64,000 nucleotides of DNA from Aotearoamyces nothofagi (Eukaryota > Ascomycota > Leotiomycetes > Leotiales > Tympanidaceae), in NCBI GenBank assembly GCA_015345905.1, contig JADDTR010000011.1, positions 558,001 through 622,000 on the forward strand, given 5' to 3'. The position numbers and the translations under genes were made by a program. Position 1 is the first letter of the stretch. Each line of letters opens with the position of its first letter. Under the pieces are notes generated by a model. It made no database searches. It had not been told where the DNA came from and saw only the letters and a program-made list of their open reading frames with translations. Below, one piece after another: positions 43,721 to 54,808 of the stretch.

Positions 43721-46189
43721 ATGAGCAACAAGAAGATCAAGGAGTTCCCGGACGTAGGGAGCAAGCTTCAAGCTGCCACGAAGAAAAGTCTGTTTGAGAA
43801 ACAGAAGGCGGAGCAGGAGGCTAAGCGTTTGCGTGAGGCGGCCGAAACTGCTGCGGTCTTGGAGGACTTTGTGAAGTCTTTCGATGATGAGGATGAGCCG
43901 AGTCAGCCTGGCGGATTTAGGAGCGATAGCGGTAATGGCTTTGGAGGAGGCTTTGGAGGTATAAGCGGACCACCTAAAAGACACTTTATACCTACTGGAC
44001 CTGCAGCTGGACGAGGCGGTCCAGGAGCTAGTCGTGGAGGAGGGTTCGTAAGCGGGCCTGGAAGTCTAGGACCGCCGCCTACAAGCCTTTCTAGGAAGAG
44101 AACATTCGAAGGATTTCAACAACAACCACCGCGTATAGATAATGACCGAGGTCTGTTGGCATTCGATGACTACGAAACTTCGGCGCCTGCTCGAGCATTC
44201 AACACGTCGGACGATGAGGATGAGAAAAGACATGGTGGGAGATCTGGAGAACCAGCAGTACCTAAACCTACACTACGTCTCTCTTCTCTACCACCTGGAA
44301 CATCACCTGCGGTTATCAAGGCATTACTACCACCCAGCCTTACGATTGATGCAATCCGCATAATACCACCATCGGGTCCTAGGGCGTCTGCGGAGCGCAA
44401 GTCTATGTCTGCTATCGTAACATTGGCAAAGGATACGGCAGCAAACGATATTGATGTGGCAGTCAATACTCTGCAAAATCGTTATCTTGGATACGGGTTT
44501 TATCTATCACTTCATAGACATCTTTCTTCAGCAGCACTTTCAAGTGCTCCTGTTACAGGAAGTAGCTCTGGCGGAGCGTCTGCACCTTTTGGTGCAAAGG
44601 CTGTGAACATTGATAATGGTAGCTCACGCGGCGGACATGGACCTCCAGGACAACAGCGTGGATTTGCCCCACCAACTTCATACGCTCCCATAGGACCTGG
44701 ACAAATAGGTAGAAGCGGACCTTTGCTCCATGTACCTGTTACAGCACCTAAGGATATTAAGGAGCTAAAGTTAATCCACAAAACCATCGAGTCATTACTT
44801 ACTCATGGGCCCGAGTTTGAAGCACTACTTATGAGCCGCGCTGAAGTACAACGGGAAGAGAAGTGGGCTTGGCTGTGGGATCCCAGAAGCACTGGTGGCG
44901 TGTGGTATAGGTGGCGACTATGGGAGATTCTAACGGGGTCACAAAGTCGCCGCGGCCAAGGGAAATATCTCCCTCTCTTCGAAGATAGCTCTGCATGGAA
45001 GTCTCCTGACCAGCCTTTGGCATTCGAATACACCACACAGCTTGATGAGTTTGTTTCCGATTCCGAATATAATTCATCTGAAGATGATGAATCCGATGAT
45101 GAGGGCGCAGGGAGACGACATCACCATCGTGGAGGTGCACCTCCAGCAGATATATCAAATCTCAACAACGATGACGGAACATCTTACCTGAATCCGTTGG
45201 AGAAAGCTAAGCTGACACATCTACTTGCGCGCTTGCCCACCAGCACTGGCAAGCTGCGCAAGGGCGATGTGGCTCGTGTCACTGCATTTGCAATATCTCA
45301 TGCTGGTCGTGGCGCGGATGAAGTAGTGGCTACAATCATTTCAAATATCGAGAAACCCTTTTCGTACACGTCAGCTAATCCAGATCGCCGAAAAGATAAA
45401 GAGCAAAGTGGTGATGATGACACGCCAGCAGTTACGAATGAGGAGGAAGAGAAATCCGACACGAGCTCTGCAAGTCTTATTGGGCTTTATGTTGTTAGTG
45501 ATATCTTATCATCCTCCTCTACTAGCGGTGTACGACATGCATGGCGATATAGGCAGCTCTTTGAATCAGCTTTGAAACAGCGATATGTATTCGAAGTTAT
45601 GGGAAGATTAGAAAAGAAAATGAAATGGGGGCGCCTGAGAGCAGAGAAATGGAAGCGCAGTGTAGGGAATGTATTGAGCCTTTGGGAGGGATGGTGCGTC
45701 TTCCCCCAGGACAGCCAAGATCACTTTGTAAATGTGTTCAATAATCCACCTATGGCAAAAGAAGAAGAAGAAGAAAAGGAGCAAAAGGACAGCCTCATGG
45801 AAGGTAAGGGAAAGAGCAAATGGAAGGCTGTAGAAGTCTCTGGGGCAAAGGCAGACGGCAATCTTCCTGCCTCTGTAAAGATAGTCGAGCCACTTGCTGC
45901 TAGTCTAGACGGAGAGCCTATGGAGGAGGAGGAGGATGTAGACGGTGAACCCATGGATGCGGATGAAGACGTCGATGGTGAGCCAATGCAAGATTCTGAT
46001 GCAGATGGCGAGGCTATGGAAGAAGACGAGGAATATGAGCCTCCACCTCCAGATCTGCCTCTACCCGATGAGCAGCCGCCAAACACGGCGAATGCCATAC
46101 CTATCCCAGATCCAAATCCTACGCGACCGTCTCGGAGAAGACCGAGAGCAGAGGACATGTTTGCCGATTCTGGCTCAGATGGTGAGTAG
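43721..46189 (+). CDS. U2 snRNP-associated protein SR140/U2SURP (RRM-SURP-CID)
   Basis: A single exon of 822 residues starting MSNKKIKEFPDVGSKLQAAT. U2SURP proteins are spliceosomal factors linked to the U2 snRNP. Domains in order: a coiled Lys/Glu N-terminus; Gly-rich linkers; a divergent RRM at about residues 180-275 (PTLRLSSLPPG to YGFYLSLHRHL); a SURP module (LIHKTIESLLTHGPEFEALL through WYRWRLWEIL); an acidic linker; and a CID domain (LARLPTSTGKLRKGDVARVT through VGNVLSLWEGW) that may contact the polymerase II tail. The C-terminus has three to four DGEPM repeats in acidic sequence, then a Pro-rich stretch. It is unusual in being intronless at this length. The start at 43721 is chosen over 43646 by similarity. 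Confidence 0.85.
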   Translation: MSNKKIKEFPDVGSKLQAATKKSLFEKQKAEQEAKRLREAAETAAVLEDFVKSFDDEDEPSQPGGFRSDSGNGFGGGFGGISGPPKRHFIPTGPAAGRGGPGASRGGGFVSGPGSLGPPPTSLSRKRTFEGFQQQPPRIDNDRGLLAFDDYETSAPARAFNTSDDEDEKRHGGRSGEPAVPKPTLRLSSLPPGTSPAVIKALLPPSLTIDAIRIIPPSGPRASAERKSMSAIVTLAKDTAANDIDVAVNTLQNRYLGYGFYLSLHRHLSSAALSSAPVTGSSSGGASAPFGAKAVNIDNGSSRGGHGPPGQQRGFAPPTSYAPIGPGQIGRSGPLLHVPVTAPKDIKELKLIHKTIESLLTHGPEFEALLMSRAEVQREEKWAWLWDPRSTGGVWYRWRLWEILTGSQSRRGQGKYLPLFEDSSAWKSPDQPLAFEYTTQLDEFVSDSEYNSSEDDESDDEGAGRRHHHRGGAPPADISNLNNDDGTSYLNPLEKAKLTHLLARLPTSTGKLRKGDVARVTAFAISHAGRGADEVVATIISNIEKPFSYTSANPDRRKDKEQSGDDDTPAVTNEEEEKSDTSSASLIGLYVVSDILSSSSTSGVRHAWRYRQLFESALKQRYVFEVMGRLEKKMKWGRLRAEKWKRSVGNVLSLWEGWCVFPQDSQDHFVNVFNNPPMAKEEEEEKEQKDSLMEGKGKSKWKAVEVSGAKADGNLPASVKIVEPLAASLDGEPMEEEEDVDGEPMDADEDVDGEPMQDSDADGEAMEEDEEYEPPPPDLPLPDEQPPNTANAIPIPDPNPTRPSRRRPRAEDMFADSGSDGE

Positions 46190-47144
46190 CACTAGCATGG
46201 ACCTTCGTAGTAATGCAATCCCTCAGATCTTATCCTAGCAGAGCAGATATTATTCCTAGCAGTATTTGTGCTCCTTCATCCAATAAAAGCTTAGAGCATA
46301 TAACGAACGATCTTGTCTAACTTGGCGAGACTCTTCCTTTTGTAGGCATCTCTAAAGTAGGGTAGCTATCAAGTTACCAGCCAAATTTCAGAGTATCCTT
46401 AGCCCCCGTCCTTGAAAACAAATCCTGTGCGGCTTGACATGCATGTTCTCAGAAGCGTGTTAGAAGAAATAACGCGCAACAAGTCAAATATTACGTCACA
46501 TTGAGGAATATAGAATCATCTAATGGCGGTTGTTAATGGATATCCTGCAACGAAGAGATAATCCTGCCAATCAAGTGCAGCAAGCTCTTATAAATTTTCA
46601 AAAGCAAAGACCATCAGTAACCATCTCCTCTAATCTCCTATATCCTCAGTAACTCTATTCTATGCCAGCCCTCACTATAGTCCATCTGGTTTCAGTCGAT
46701 TCTTACGTCAGCAGGTAGTTTCAATTTTTTGCTATTGTTGTTTTGACTTTGGATTTGCTTTTGGTTACGGCTTTTTGTGTTATTAAATACATTCTTTTTT
46801 GGGGGGTTGTCGGCCTTTTTGGCTAAGGTGTTTTGAAAGCGCTCTAGCTGTTGTCTTTCTCTGCTCTGCTAATGGTTTCCGCGTCGACGCCATGGCTTTA
46901 GTATGGGCTCGAAGGCAACATCAAGGGCGGAATCACAGTGTAGCTTGTTCAGAGATTGCCTGGGTACTCTGGCCAGCTTTGTTTTGTTGGCTTCCCATAT
47001 GTTGAGAATGTTCACTTCATTATTCCATTCTCGATACACAACATATTCACAGGTGCAACAGTGGATAATTTACTACGTTTATGACTCTTTATTTTGTTCT
47101 TTGTACATACCGTTCTAGATCATAATTTAACATGTTTATCATCA
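46190..47144. other. Convergent 3' intergenic region
   Basis: About 950 bases between the 3' ends of SR140 and the CHORD gene, T-rich near 46700-46800. No gene is apparent. Confidence 0.6.
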
Positions 47145-48294
47145 TCATGCCCTTCCTGCCCTACCGACCTGTATAATCTCTCCTGTCAGCGGTTCGCTAG
47201 CCTTCAGAACTGGCCACGAAGCACCATCCGCCTTCACAAGGGTAAGCTCCAACTTTGTGCCCATGACCTTGAAGCTAGATGCTTCCGTATCAATCAACCC
47301 AAATAGCTCAATATTCTTCTTATACCGCTTCGGCGGGGTGTCAGTCGTAGGAAGATCGAGACTGAGTTCGGTAGGGGAGGAGAAAATAACAGATGCTTTG
47401 TCTTTGTTGATTTTCTTGAGAAATAATGACGCAATCACTGTCGTCGGCGTCTGGTAGAAATCGTGTCTATGGAAATTCCCAATGTTAGCAGACAGATTAA
47501 TTACTGTGGCCGTCGTGTCAGACTCTAACTTACCTAACAGTGTCGACTACCTCCTCCCCACTTTCATTATCTCCTGCACCGCCTTTCTTCTTTCCACTTC
47601 CTACAAACAAATGCCTGTCCTTCGTCTTACATCCCTCAATTCTCATAAACTCATCAAACTCTAGAACCCTCCGCTTACAACACGTATATCCCTTACTGCC
47701 CTCATGGAATAATGGTGCCCCAGGATGGTACACACACTTCTCCCCCTCTCTTGATTGCCCAGCCTTATATTGCACACCGCAAGCTTTCCTTCTGCATGTC
47801 TGTCCATCAGGAATTTCTAAAGCTGGGTCATCAGATTCGGATTCTGGCGGCGGTGGTAGGGGTGTAGGAACAGTTTGGGGAGCAGAGATTGGCGCTCTGG
47901 ACGACGCAGGGGCAGGCGCAGATTGAAGAGTCGCTGCGGATTCCGAGGGCTGTACTTTTTCGAGAACCGGGGGGATATCGGTTGTAGAGTGTTTGCCAGT
48001 TGTGCAGGGTGGTATAGAGAGGAATTCGTCAAAGGTCAAGACGCGGGGCTTGCAGCACTTCCAGCCTATGAATTATCAGTTGAGACCTTGAAAGGACGGT
48101 ATTGTTCGAATAAACAGTCTCAACGGCAGCATAGTTGAAAGAAGAAACATGGGCATAAACAATAACAAATAATGCTATTTAAACACACCTTTCTGTCCCT
48201 CATGGAAGACCGGCGGCCCAGGATGATAAAGACAAGCCTCATCTGGATCAGTGTATGTCTTGCCACAAGCCTGATGCACACATTTTTGTGCCAT
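47145..48294 (-). CDS. CHORD-CS domain co-chaperone
   Basis: Exons 48294-48189, 48065-47534 and 47466-47145 (introns of 123 and 67 bp) give 319 residues. Such proteins (RAR1, CHORDC1, Aspergillus ChpA) work with Hsp90 and Sgt1. Two zinc-binding CHORD modules are visible, the first at residues 5-60 (CVHQACGKTYTDPDEACLYH, then WKCCKPRVLTFDEF) and the second at about 140-205 (CRRKACGVQYKAG, YHPGAPLFHEGSKGYTCCKR). A CS (p23-like) domain follows from about residue 215 (HDFYQTPTTVIASLFLKKIN to GASWPVLKASEP). The linker is Pro/Ser-rich. All cysteines and histidines of both modules look intact. Confidence 0.92.
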
Positions 48295-48762
48295 ATTATG
48301 TAGTAGACCCTATAAACGAAGACGAAGTTCTTGAAAGGTTGAGGCAAAAAAAAGGGAAGCGTGTACACAGTTCACTTCACTTAATTGTAGGTCACTTAGC
48401 TCTCGAATCTTCTAATCGATAAAAAAAGGCACGGCCGTCCATCACCGAAGGCGAAGGCGGTGGCAGAAACATCGGGAGCTACCAAACAATTTGGAAAGGC
48501 GAGATGCACCTCCCTCCCGCGTCACACTACAATAGGCAAATTCTGCATAAGATCTCAACATCAAGATCCGCATTGTCGCAGCATTATTATTGGTGCTTTT
48601 ACGACGTCGTGATATTCATTACCATCAAGCCGCCACACCGCAAGTCTCGAGGCCGGTAGCTTGAGTTAGAAACTGTGACAACTGCCTTCAAGCTGGATCC
48701 AACTCGTCAATATACGACGACCACAACGGCTTGGGTTGAATTAACCGGGCTAAATTGACAGG
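48295..48762. promoter_or_regulatory. Divergent promoter between CHORD and glutaredoxin-like genes
   Basis: These 468 bases separate outward-facing starts. No distinctive motif is certain. Confidence 0.4.
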
Positions 48763-49139
48763 ATGCGTCCTTCAACCAGGTTCTTACAAGCTTGTCGTAT
48801 TACTCTCTTTACAAGGGTAAACTGCTCGTTATGTACAAATGCTAAGCATACTCTCTCTGCTGTTTGGGATACGCGTCCTTTTGTCTTCCGGGAGGTAGAT
48901 GTTATGAAGCCGGATCAGACTAAGTGGCGTGATCTCTATGAGTTTGATACACCAGTGGTTTGTGCAACGTACTGACTAGGAAGCCCTTTTTTTCTGATGG
49001 GAAACAGATACATATCAGCAAGGCCGATGCAGCGGAGGAAAGTCCTGAGTTATCTGGGAAGGCAAAGAAGCTTATGCACAGATTTACGTCGGGGGATGTC
49101 CACGAAAAGATGGACGAAGCAGAAACCACTCCCCGTTAG
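48763..49139 (+). CDS. Glutaredoxin-like small thiol protein
   Basis: Exons 48763-48957 and 49008-49139, with a 50-bp intron (GTTTGT to GAAACAG), give 108 residues. The redox motif CSLC lies at residues 21-24 in ITLFTRVNCSLCTNAKHTL. The family's usual DTPV motif (cis-proline loop) is at the exon join, followed by IHI. This is the glutaredoxin-like group related to yeast YDR286C (DUF836), which is often mitochondrial. The N-terminus is basic and could act as a short targeting peptide. The C-terminal 40 residues form a charged helix. Confidence 0.85.
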
Positions 49140-50663
49140 CTGAGATTGTCCGATGATCTATTCCCGAAATCTTGTACCAAAGAAGAGCGCCTTTAGACTG
49201 GCAAAGAACGACTTCGGCCGCACCAGCATATTTATAACTAGCATATAATTACCATATGTGTCTGCACGCAGAAGATCTTTTACTATTGATTTCCAGCTTG
49301 AGATGTGGAGAAGAGGTCGAAAGACCACGCAAGGCAAGGTGGAGTACAAGGCGAGAACCATCCTTGAAACTCTGTATTCCATGCGATATATTGAACTCAA
49401 ATCAGAGCTGGACTTGCTGGCACCTGCATCTTGCTAAGGCTGGACGTGTGGAGGCAAGTCTGGAGCAGTGTCTCTATTACCGCAAGGCCATGAACCTGGT
49501 TCAAACTGCCAAGTGGATTATAAACACCTACTACATTACAATCAAGAGCTTTATTCATTCTGAGGCCCAAAAACCTGTGCGAAGTTGCCTTCGCTTCTCA
49601 CTTCTCGTTTTTTGAAAGCCCTCGTTATGTAGTTTGGTATTGCTGTCATATCTGTTGATATGTTGTTTATGCTAAAGCTCATCTTAGCACTTCGCTTTGC
49701 CTGCTCTCCGCTCACGAAACATGTCCCCAATTTCTTTACAGCTTTTGCAGCAGCCTTCGTAACATGTTCAATCGCATTTCTAAGATTACCATGCATATTT
49801 ACACAGGTTATTAGGTAGCCTATATTGTTTCTGAGTCACATAGGTAGGTAAAATGGCCGCATCAATGTTTTATGTTTCTAAAGTTGCGTGCCCAAGATCG
49901 AAGAACCAACAAACAGCACATTCTATACCCGGAACGGCTGCAATAGCGTCAATATTCTTACTATATTCCACAGCCTCAATCTGGTAAGGGGTGTATCATC
50001 CGTATATTTTAAATATTGCTAAACTCCTAGTTCGTTACGGAAGTTGTCTTGTGAGAAAGGAGATTTAAGAAGAGGTATTCGCCGCGTTTCATAGTTTTAG
50101 AAGTATAAGGATTTAAGTAGAATGTAATATATACAGGTCTTATTATAACAGCTAACATGATCCTACAGGCATGAGAATCATCATCCTTGCACCTACCGCT
50201 TCAACGTACTTTGCTGTGCGCTCAAGTTAACAACATGTAGTTATGTGCTATTTATGATTTTTCATTTTTATTCTCTAATAGCTAAGCAGAAGTGCTAAAT
50301 ATTCTCAATCTAAGGCATTATCTCGGGTTTTGTGGTAGGGGGTTGAGATGAGCTGCATAGCATGTTGTACGTAGTGGGGTAAGTGCCGTAGCGATAGAAC
50401 TATGTGTGTAGCTCGATAAGCGATACATATCAGAATGCCATCTCATCATTGTCCGCGTTCTTGCAGATAACTTTACACAATCATATATCCTGTTAAATTG
50501 AACACATAACGTATGCTCGCTAGCAACGAAAACTAACAAGTCAATCGCCTGCGCATTAAACAAGAACCCAGCATCTCAGTCATCACCGAAACCATACCAC
50601 TTCTTTTCGCTGTCACCCCGCCACACCGAGCTCAGTACATCTGGGAGCACCACAACCATCACC
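49140..50663. other. AT-rich intergenic region
   Basis: About 1.5 kb between the glutaredoxin-like and Tma17-like genes. An 81-codon minus frame at 49796-49551 has an ATG and a Lys/Ala-rich sequence but resembles nothing I know and has no splice partners. The rest is AT-rich with no repeats I can define. Confidence 0.5.
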
Positions 50664-51269
50664 ATGTCCTCTGAGACTCTCCCCATTTCACCTAATCGCT
50701 TTGCTGCCGCCCTACCCGAATTACCGCTCTCCTCGTTACACCTCAAAGCTGCCGAACTGCGCAACTCCATCGCCCACCTCGACTACTCAAACGAGCAACT
50801 GCGGCCCTTTGCCTACCCATCCGACTCTAGCCCAAGTGACCCCGACTGCGTCGAAGCGATCCAAGAAAATGAGATTGTGGTTGCCCGCATGCAGGAGCGG
50901 ATCGGGCTCCTAAAAGCTGAAGTCGAGAGCCGCGGCGCCAACTGGCGGGAGTTTCTTGGCCCTGAGGATGTCAAGACGTTGGTTAACGGGACTGGGCCGG
51001 AAGCTGCGCCTGGAGAAAGAAATGAGAATGCTGCTACAGACAGGACGGACAGCAGGCACCAGGCGTGGAGTGATGGGACGTTTCAGGTTGGGAGGATTAC
51101 AGCCAGTGGTGATGTAGTGACAGAAGGGACCGGAGTGGGTGTAGCGAGTAGTGGACGGGCAGCAGAGGCACAAGGGGGAAGACTGAGTGATGAGGACATA
51201 AGGAGAATGTTAGAAGAGAGGATGAGGGCGGATGCTGAAGAAGATAATGAGCATGGGATGCACTTATGA
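50664..51269 (+). CDS. TMA17: Tma17/Adc17-like proteasome assembly protein
   Basis: A single exon of 201 residues. The N-terminal 100 residues are helical (ISPNRFAAALPELPLSSLHL, AELRNSIAHLDYSNEQL, AIQENEIVVARMQERIGLLK). The layout of a short lead-in, then NSI-HL--SN--L, then ENE-V----ER---L--E matches yeast Tma17 (Adc17), a stress-induced chaperone that helps pair Rpt subunits in the proteasome base. The C-terminal half is Gly/Glu-rich and probably disordered, with a last helix (LSDEDIRRMLEERMRADAEE). I infer the family from this remembered pattern; sequence identity is low, so an unrelated coiled-coil protein remains possible. Confidence 0.6.
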   Translation: MSSETLPISPNRFAAALPELPLSSLHLKAAELRNSIAHLDYSNEQLRPFAYPSDSSPSDPDCVEAIQENEIVVARMQERIGLLKAEVESRGANWREFLGPEDVKTLVNGTGPEAAPGERNENAATDRTDSRHQAWSDGTFQVGRITASGDVVTEGTGVGVASSGRAAEAQGGRLSDEDIRRMLEERMRADAEEDNEHGMHL

Positions 51270-52254
51270 GGGCGTGAGAGACAATAAGCCGGGCAATAAA
51301 CATAGTATTACGGATATGCATTGATGGCGTTGGAATACCACACTAAAAGGTCACTGAGAGCTGGTACATAAAATGGAAATAAATCTTCTGTTCAAGGCTC
51401 GTCATGTTATGAATATGACAAGGAACGCCGCCAAAGGATATCAAAGTGCCGTCGAGCCACGTAAGGTCTTAACGATTCACGGCTCCACGCTCGAGAATAT
51501 ACATCATTACGCGGGGAGAATTGATTTGTCGTTAGAGAACTGGCTGCTATTCTGAATTTTGCTGTTGTTTTGTTTCTTGTCGTCAATGTTCCGGTTCGTC
51601 ATGGCCAAGCTGACTACATAGGACCACGTCGAGCATTTCTCTCCCGTGTACTCAGTCTATCAGAGAGTATTGTTGGAAGAATAATGGTACATTGGGACAA
51701 GTTTCACTGGTGACTGAATGCCGGTTTTATAAGTGGGGAGCAATTCTCCGAAAGAGGTAGACAAAGGTAAAAAGGCACTTGGTTAAGTTCCAAATGTCTA
51801 TAAAGTTTCCTGTCTAGTGCCGGTTATCAACAACGGCTTTTCAATCAGATACAGCAATTTACTGAAACCCCTTAAAATATGAGAAGTCCTCTTGTGAGTA
51901 ATCGGTGGGGGGAGATTTTCTATTCAATTATAGCCTAGCCAATGCTGCAAAGAAACCATCCTACAAGCGTGTTGCAAATCGTGGAGTACGAAGTTAGTAC
52001 TATTGTAATATGCGCTTTCCATTACTATGGCGAAGGCAACGATGTAGGTAGTCATGCTGCCGTTCCTTATCCGTACAAAGGTTTCCCAGATGCTTACTCC
52101 CAATGCCCCCTTGCAAAACAAGGACTGTAAAATCCCCTTATCCTTAACCTAGTTTTGTACAGCACTCATGCTTTGACAAAATGAAATCATGTACTGCTAG
52201 AAGACTCGTCCTCTAATTATATTAAAAGTTTTAGTCAAGTGTACCGCTCAGCGA
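51270..52254. other. Convergent 3' intergenic region
   Basis: About 985 bases between the 3' ends of the Tma17-like and GDT1 genes. I see no gene or repeat. Confidence 0.6.
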
Positions 52255-53994
52255 TCAAGCATAGTACATCGCCTCTATCAAGTATATCACCCCAAAAACA
52301 AGGAATGCGACGGCCCCGCCAAGTGTCACTAGAGGGTGTAAGCAGATATTGCAGCTTAGGGATTAGGGTAAACGTACCAACTCTCAGAGATACTCGACCG
52401 GCGATCGCCCGTCCTCCGATCACAGCAACACCTGTACATACGCCGTGTCCGCTGATAGCACCGCCAGTGACCCACCAATAATCCTGTCCTGCGGCCATTG
52501 CGATTGTAGCTATCTGACTTCTATCACCCCATTCGCCTAGGAAGGTCATTACAAAAGTTTGAACCCAAGCTGGACTCAATAGCAAGGAGAGTAGATTAAT
52601 CAACCCAGAAACTGCACCCTTGAAATAGGGTCCATTAGGAGCAGGAGATCCGTCTCGAGAAGATGATGGACTTCGAGGCGGAGAGGGCAACCGTGAGCCT
52701 GATCTTGACTTTCTGGTGCTACGCCCGAGACCCATTTCTAGAGCATACGGCGATATCGATGAACGTCTTCGTCCTTGCTGTCGCGCGAGAAGTTCTTTCT
52801 CTTCAAGTTCAATCTCGACTTCTTGCATCTCTGCTGCAACTCCTTCTGTAGGACTCATTGCCAATCCTTCTCTTAGCATCTTCGCACCAAAAACCAAGAA
52901 TAGTACTGCTGCCAAAAAATTGGTGAAACGTTTCGGCAGAAGTGTTGGTACGGCATGGCCAAGCACGGCTGAAAGGACTGTCATGGTAATCAACGCAGAA
53001 AAGGCGGCTGAAAAGACAAGCAGACGGTCATGTTTCATGGCCATGAGTGCTGCAATGAGAAAGGTCTTGTCACCAATTTCGGAGACAAGAATCATCGTCA
53101 GCGAAAGAACATAGGAATGGAAAGGTTGAATAAGCCCTTCTTCAGGTTCTTCCCCAAGACCTAGTTTGCTAGAGGCCGGTTTTGAGTCCTGCTTAGTCAC
53201 GTCCAAGTGATCTTTATGGGCAGAGTTCGGCATTGGATGAGGTAAATCATGAGGTTTGTCGGGCAAATCGTTCGGTCTCTGTTTACCAGAGTTAACTTCA
53301 GATATCATTACATAATTGGAAATAATAAGCATACCTCAAGTCCCGAAAGCTCTGAAGTATCATCCGCTTTGGAATCACCATCCTTGCTTTTGGCCTTCTT
53401 TGCCTCTTTTTCTGCCTTCTCCTTCTCTGCTTGAAGTTTCTCTTGTTCGCTATGGGGTAGGGGAGGAGCCTCTTTTGGCGAGTCTGGTGTATTCTCGAAC
53501 TTTTCGCCAGTCTGTCCCTCCTGCGCTTTTCGAGCCTTGTCTTTTTCGCTGACCCCACCTTCTGTCCCGGTTGTCCCATCCTTTGGCAACTGCCTCGACG
53601 GATCGTTCATGACACCATCATTGACCTCAGGTATTGAGGGATCAATAGTCGCCTCTTTCCCTAATGCTGGCTTTCCCATGACAAGTTCGCCATCTTCGGT
53701 GGAAACCTTTGGCTTCTTCTTTTCGGAATCAACGAATGGTCCGGCATGGGGCTTTCCGTCCTTGCCATCTACAGGTGCATCCTTTGTCCCCAGCGCAGCC
53801 TTCGAGGTAGGTTTCTGACCTGCAAATTCAACCAGAAGAGCTGTTTGAGTGGGCAAAAGTCCCTTAGCATCTCTTGGCTCTGTGCCTTTGCCAACAGATG
53901 GCTGTGCGGATTCCGCAGCGGCTGAGGCAAGGGCTAGGGCAAGCGATGGGAGAAGAAGGAGAAGCAATGGCGAGCGGCGTCTTCTTATCTTCAT
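52255..53994 (-). CDS. GDT1: GDT1/TMEM165-family Ca2+/Mn2+ transporter with a long N-terminal extension
   Basis: Exons 53994-53335, 53278-52378 and 52328-52255 (introns of 56 and 49 bp) give 544 residues. Gdt1 proteins move calcium and manganese into the Golgi lumen, probably in exchange for protons, and support glycosylation. The two family motifs are present: EIGDKT at residues 287-292 and EWGDRS at 469-474, each in a block of three membrane helices. The protein ends AFLVFGVIYLIEAMYYA. A signal peptide (LLLLLLPSLALALASAAAES) opens the protein. About 245 residues of Lys/Glu/Pro/Asp-rich sequence lie between it and helix 1, much longer than in yeast Gdt1. A Ser/Arg-rich loop (about 390-435) separates the two halves. 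Confidence 0.92.
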
Positions 53995-54808
53995 TGTGAT
54001 AGAAATGTGAAGGTTGTATCGGACCGAGGTATGTGCTGTGGTCTAGACGTGTTCGTCCGTGTTACTCTAACGATGGTTGTTGTCTGCGGTTGCTGACGTG
54101 GCGAGATTGAATTATGCGCCTATGAATAATACACAAAAGAGAAGGTCGAGAGGCTGCTCAAAGAACAAGAATGCCGTGAAGAAAAGGAAGTCCAGAATAT
54201 ATTGCGAAGAAAGGAAAGGTCTAGATCAGGAAGGGACGAATTATCGAGCACAGCCTTCTCGGTGTTTTTACCGTAGCTGCTCCGTATGCGAGGCCAGCAG
54301 GGATAACTTCGGTTCCTGGTAAGGAGAAATGAACCTCGAAATATCGAAGTTTCTAAAAAAAGAGGTGAACAGTGCTCAAATATATGTAGAGTGCAGATAA
54401 TAGACCAAATCCATGATAGATGCTCATCTACGTTGCGTACGCATGGCTATTATATCGCATATATCTATATCTAGGGGTCCACGATCCTAAGCTCCAATTC
54501 CATGTCACGTCTCTCTCACCCGTGTCACCCTCACGCTGTCGAGAAAAGGGGACCTATCTATATGTGGACAAGCGCGATGGGCCCGTGAACACGCGACGGG
54601 AAATCGCGCGACTGGGCAGCTCGCCGCAGCGGTGCGGGTACAATACATCTGATGGATGCCTCAGCCCGCAACTACGGGCCATCGCGTCGTCAAAGATACA
54701 GACAAGTCACAAATAACTATCTATACCTTTCGCGCTACAAGACGTCTAGTATATGCTTCGTGTCTGAGCGGTTGCTAAAGGACTCACCATCGTCGCATCA
54801 ATTTGCAA
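53995..54808. promoter_or_regulatory. Divergent intergenic region between GDT1 and the Myb/telobox gene
   Basis: About 815 bases between outward-facing starts. No gene is visible. Specific sites cannot be assigned. Confidence 0.4.

Noticed and set aside
49551-49796. 81-codon minus-strand ORF with ATG
   Set aside because: Lys/Ala-rich, no family recognised, no splice partners and no neighbour context; too weak to list as a gene.
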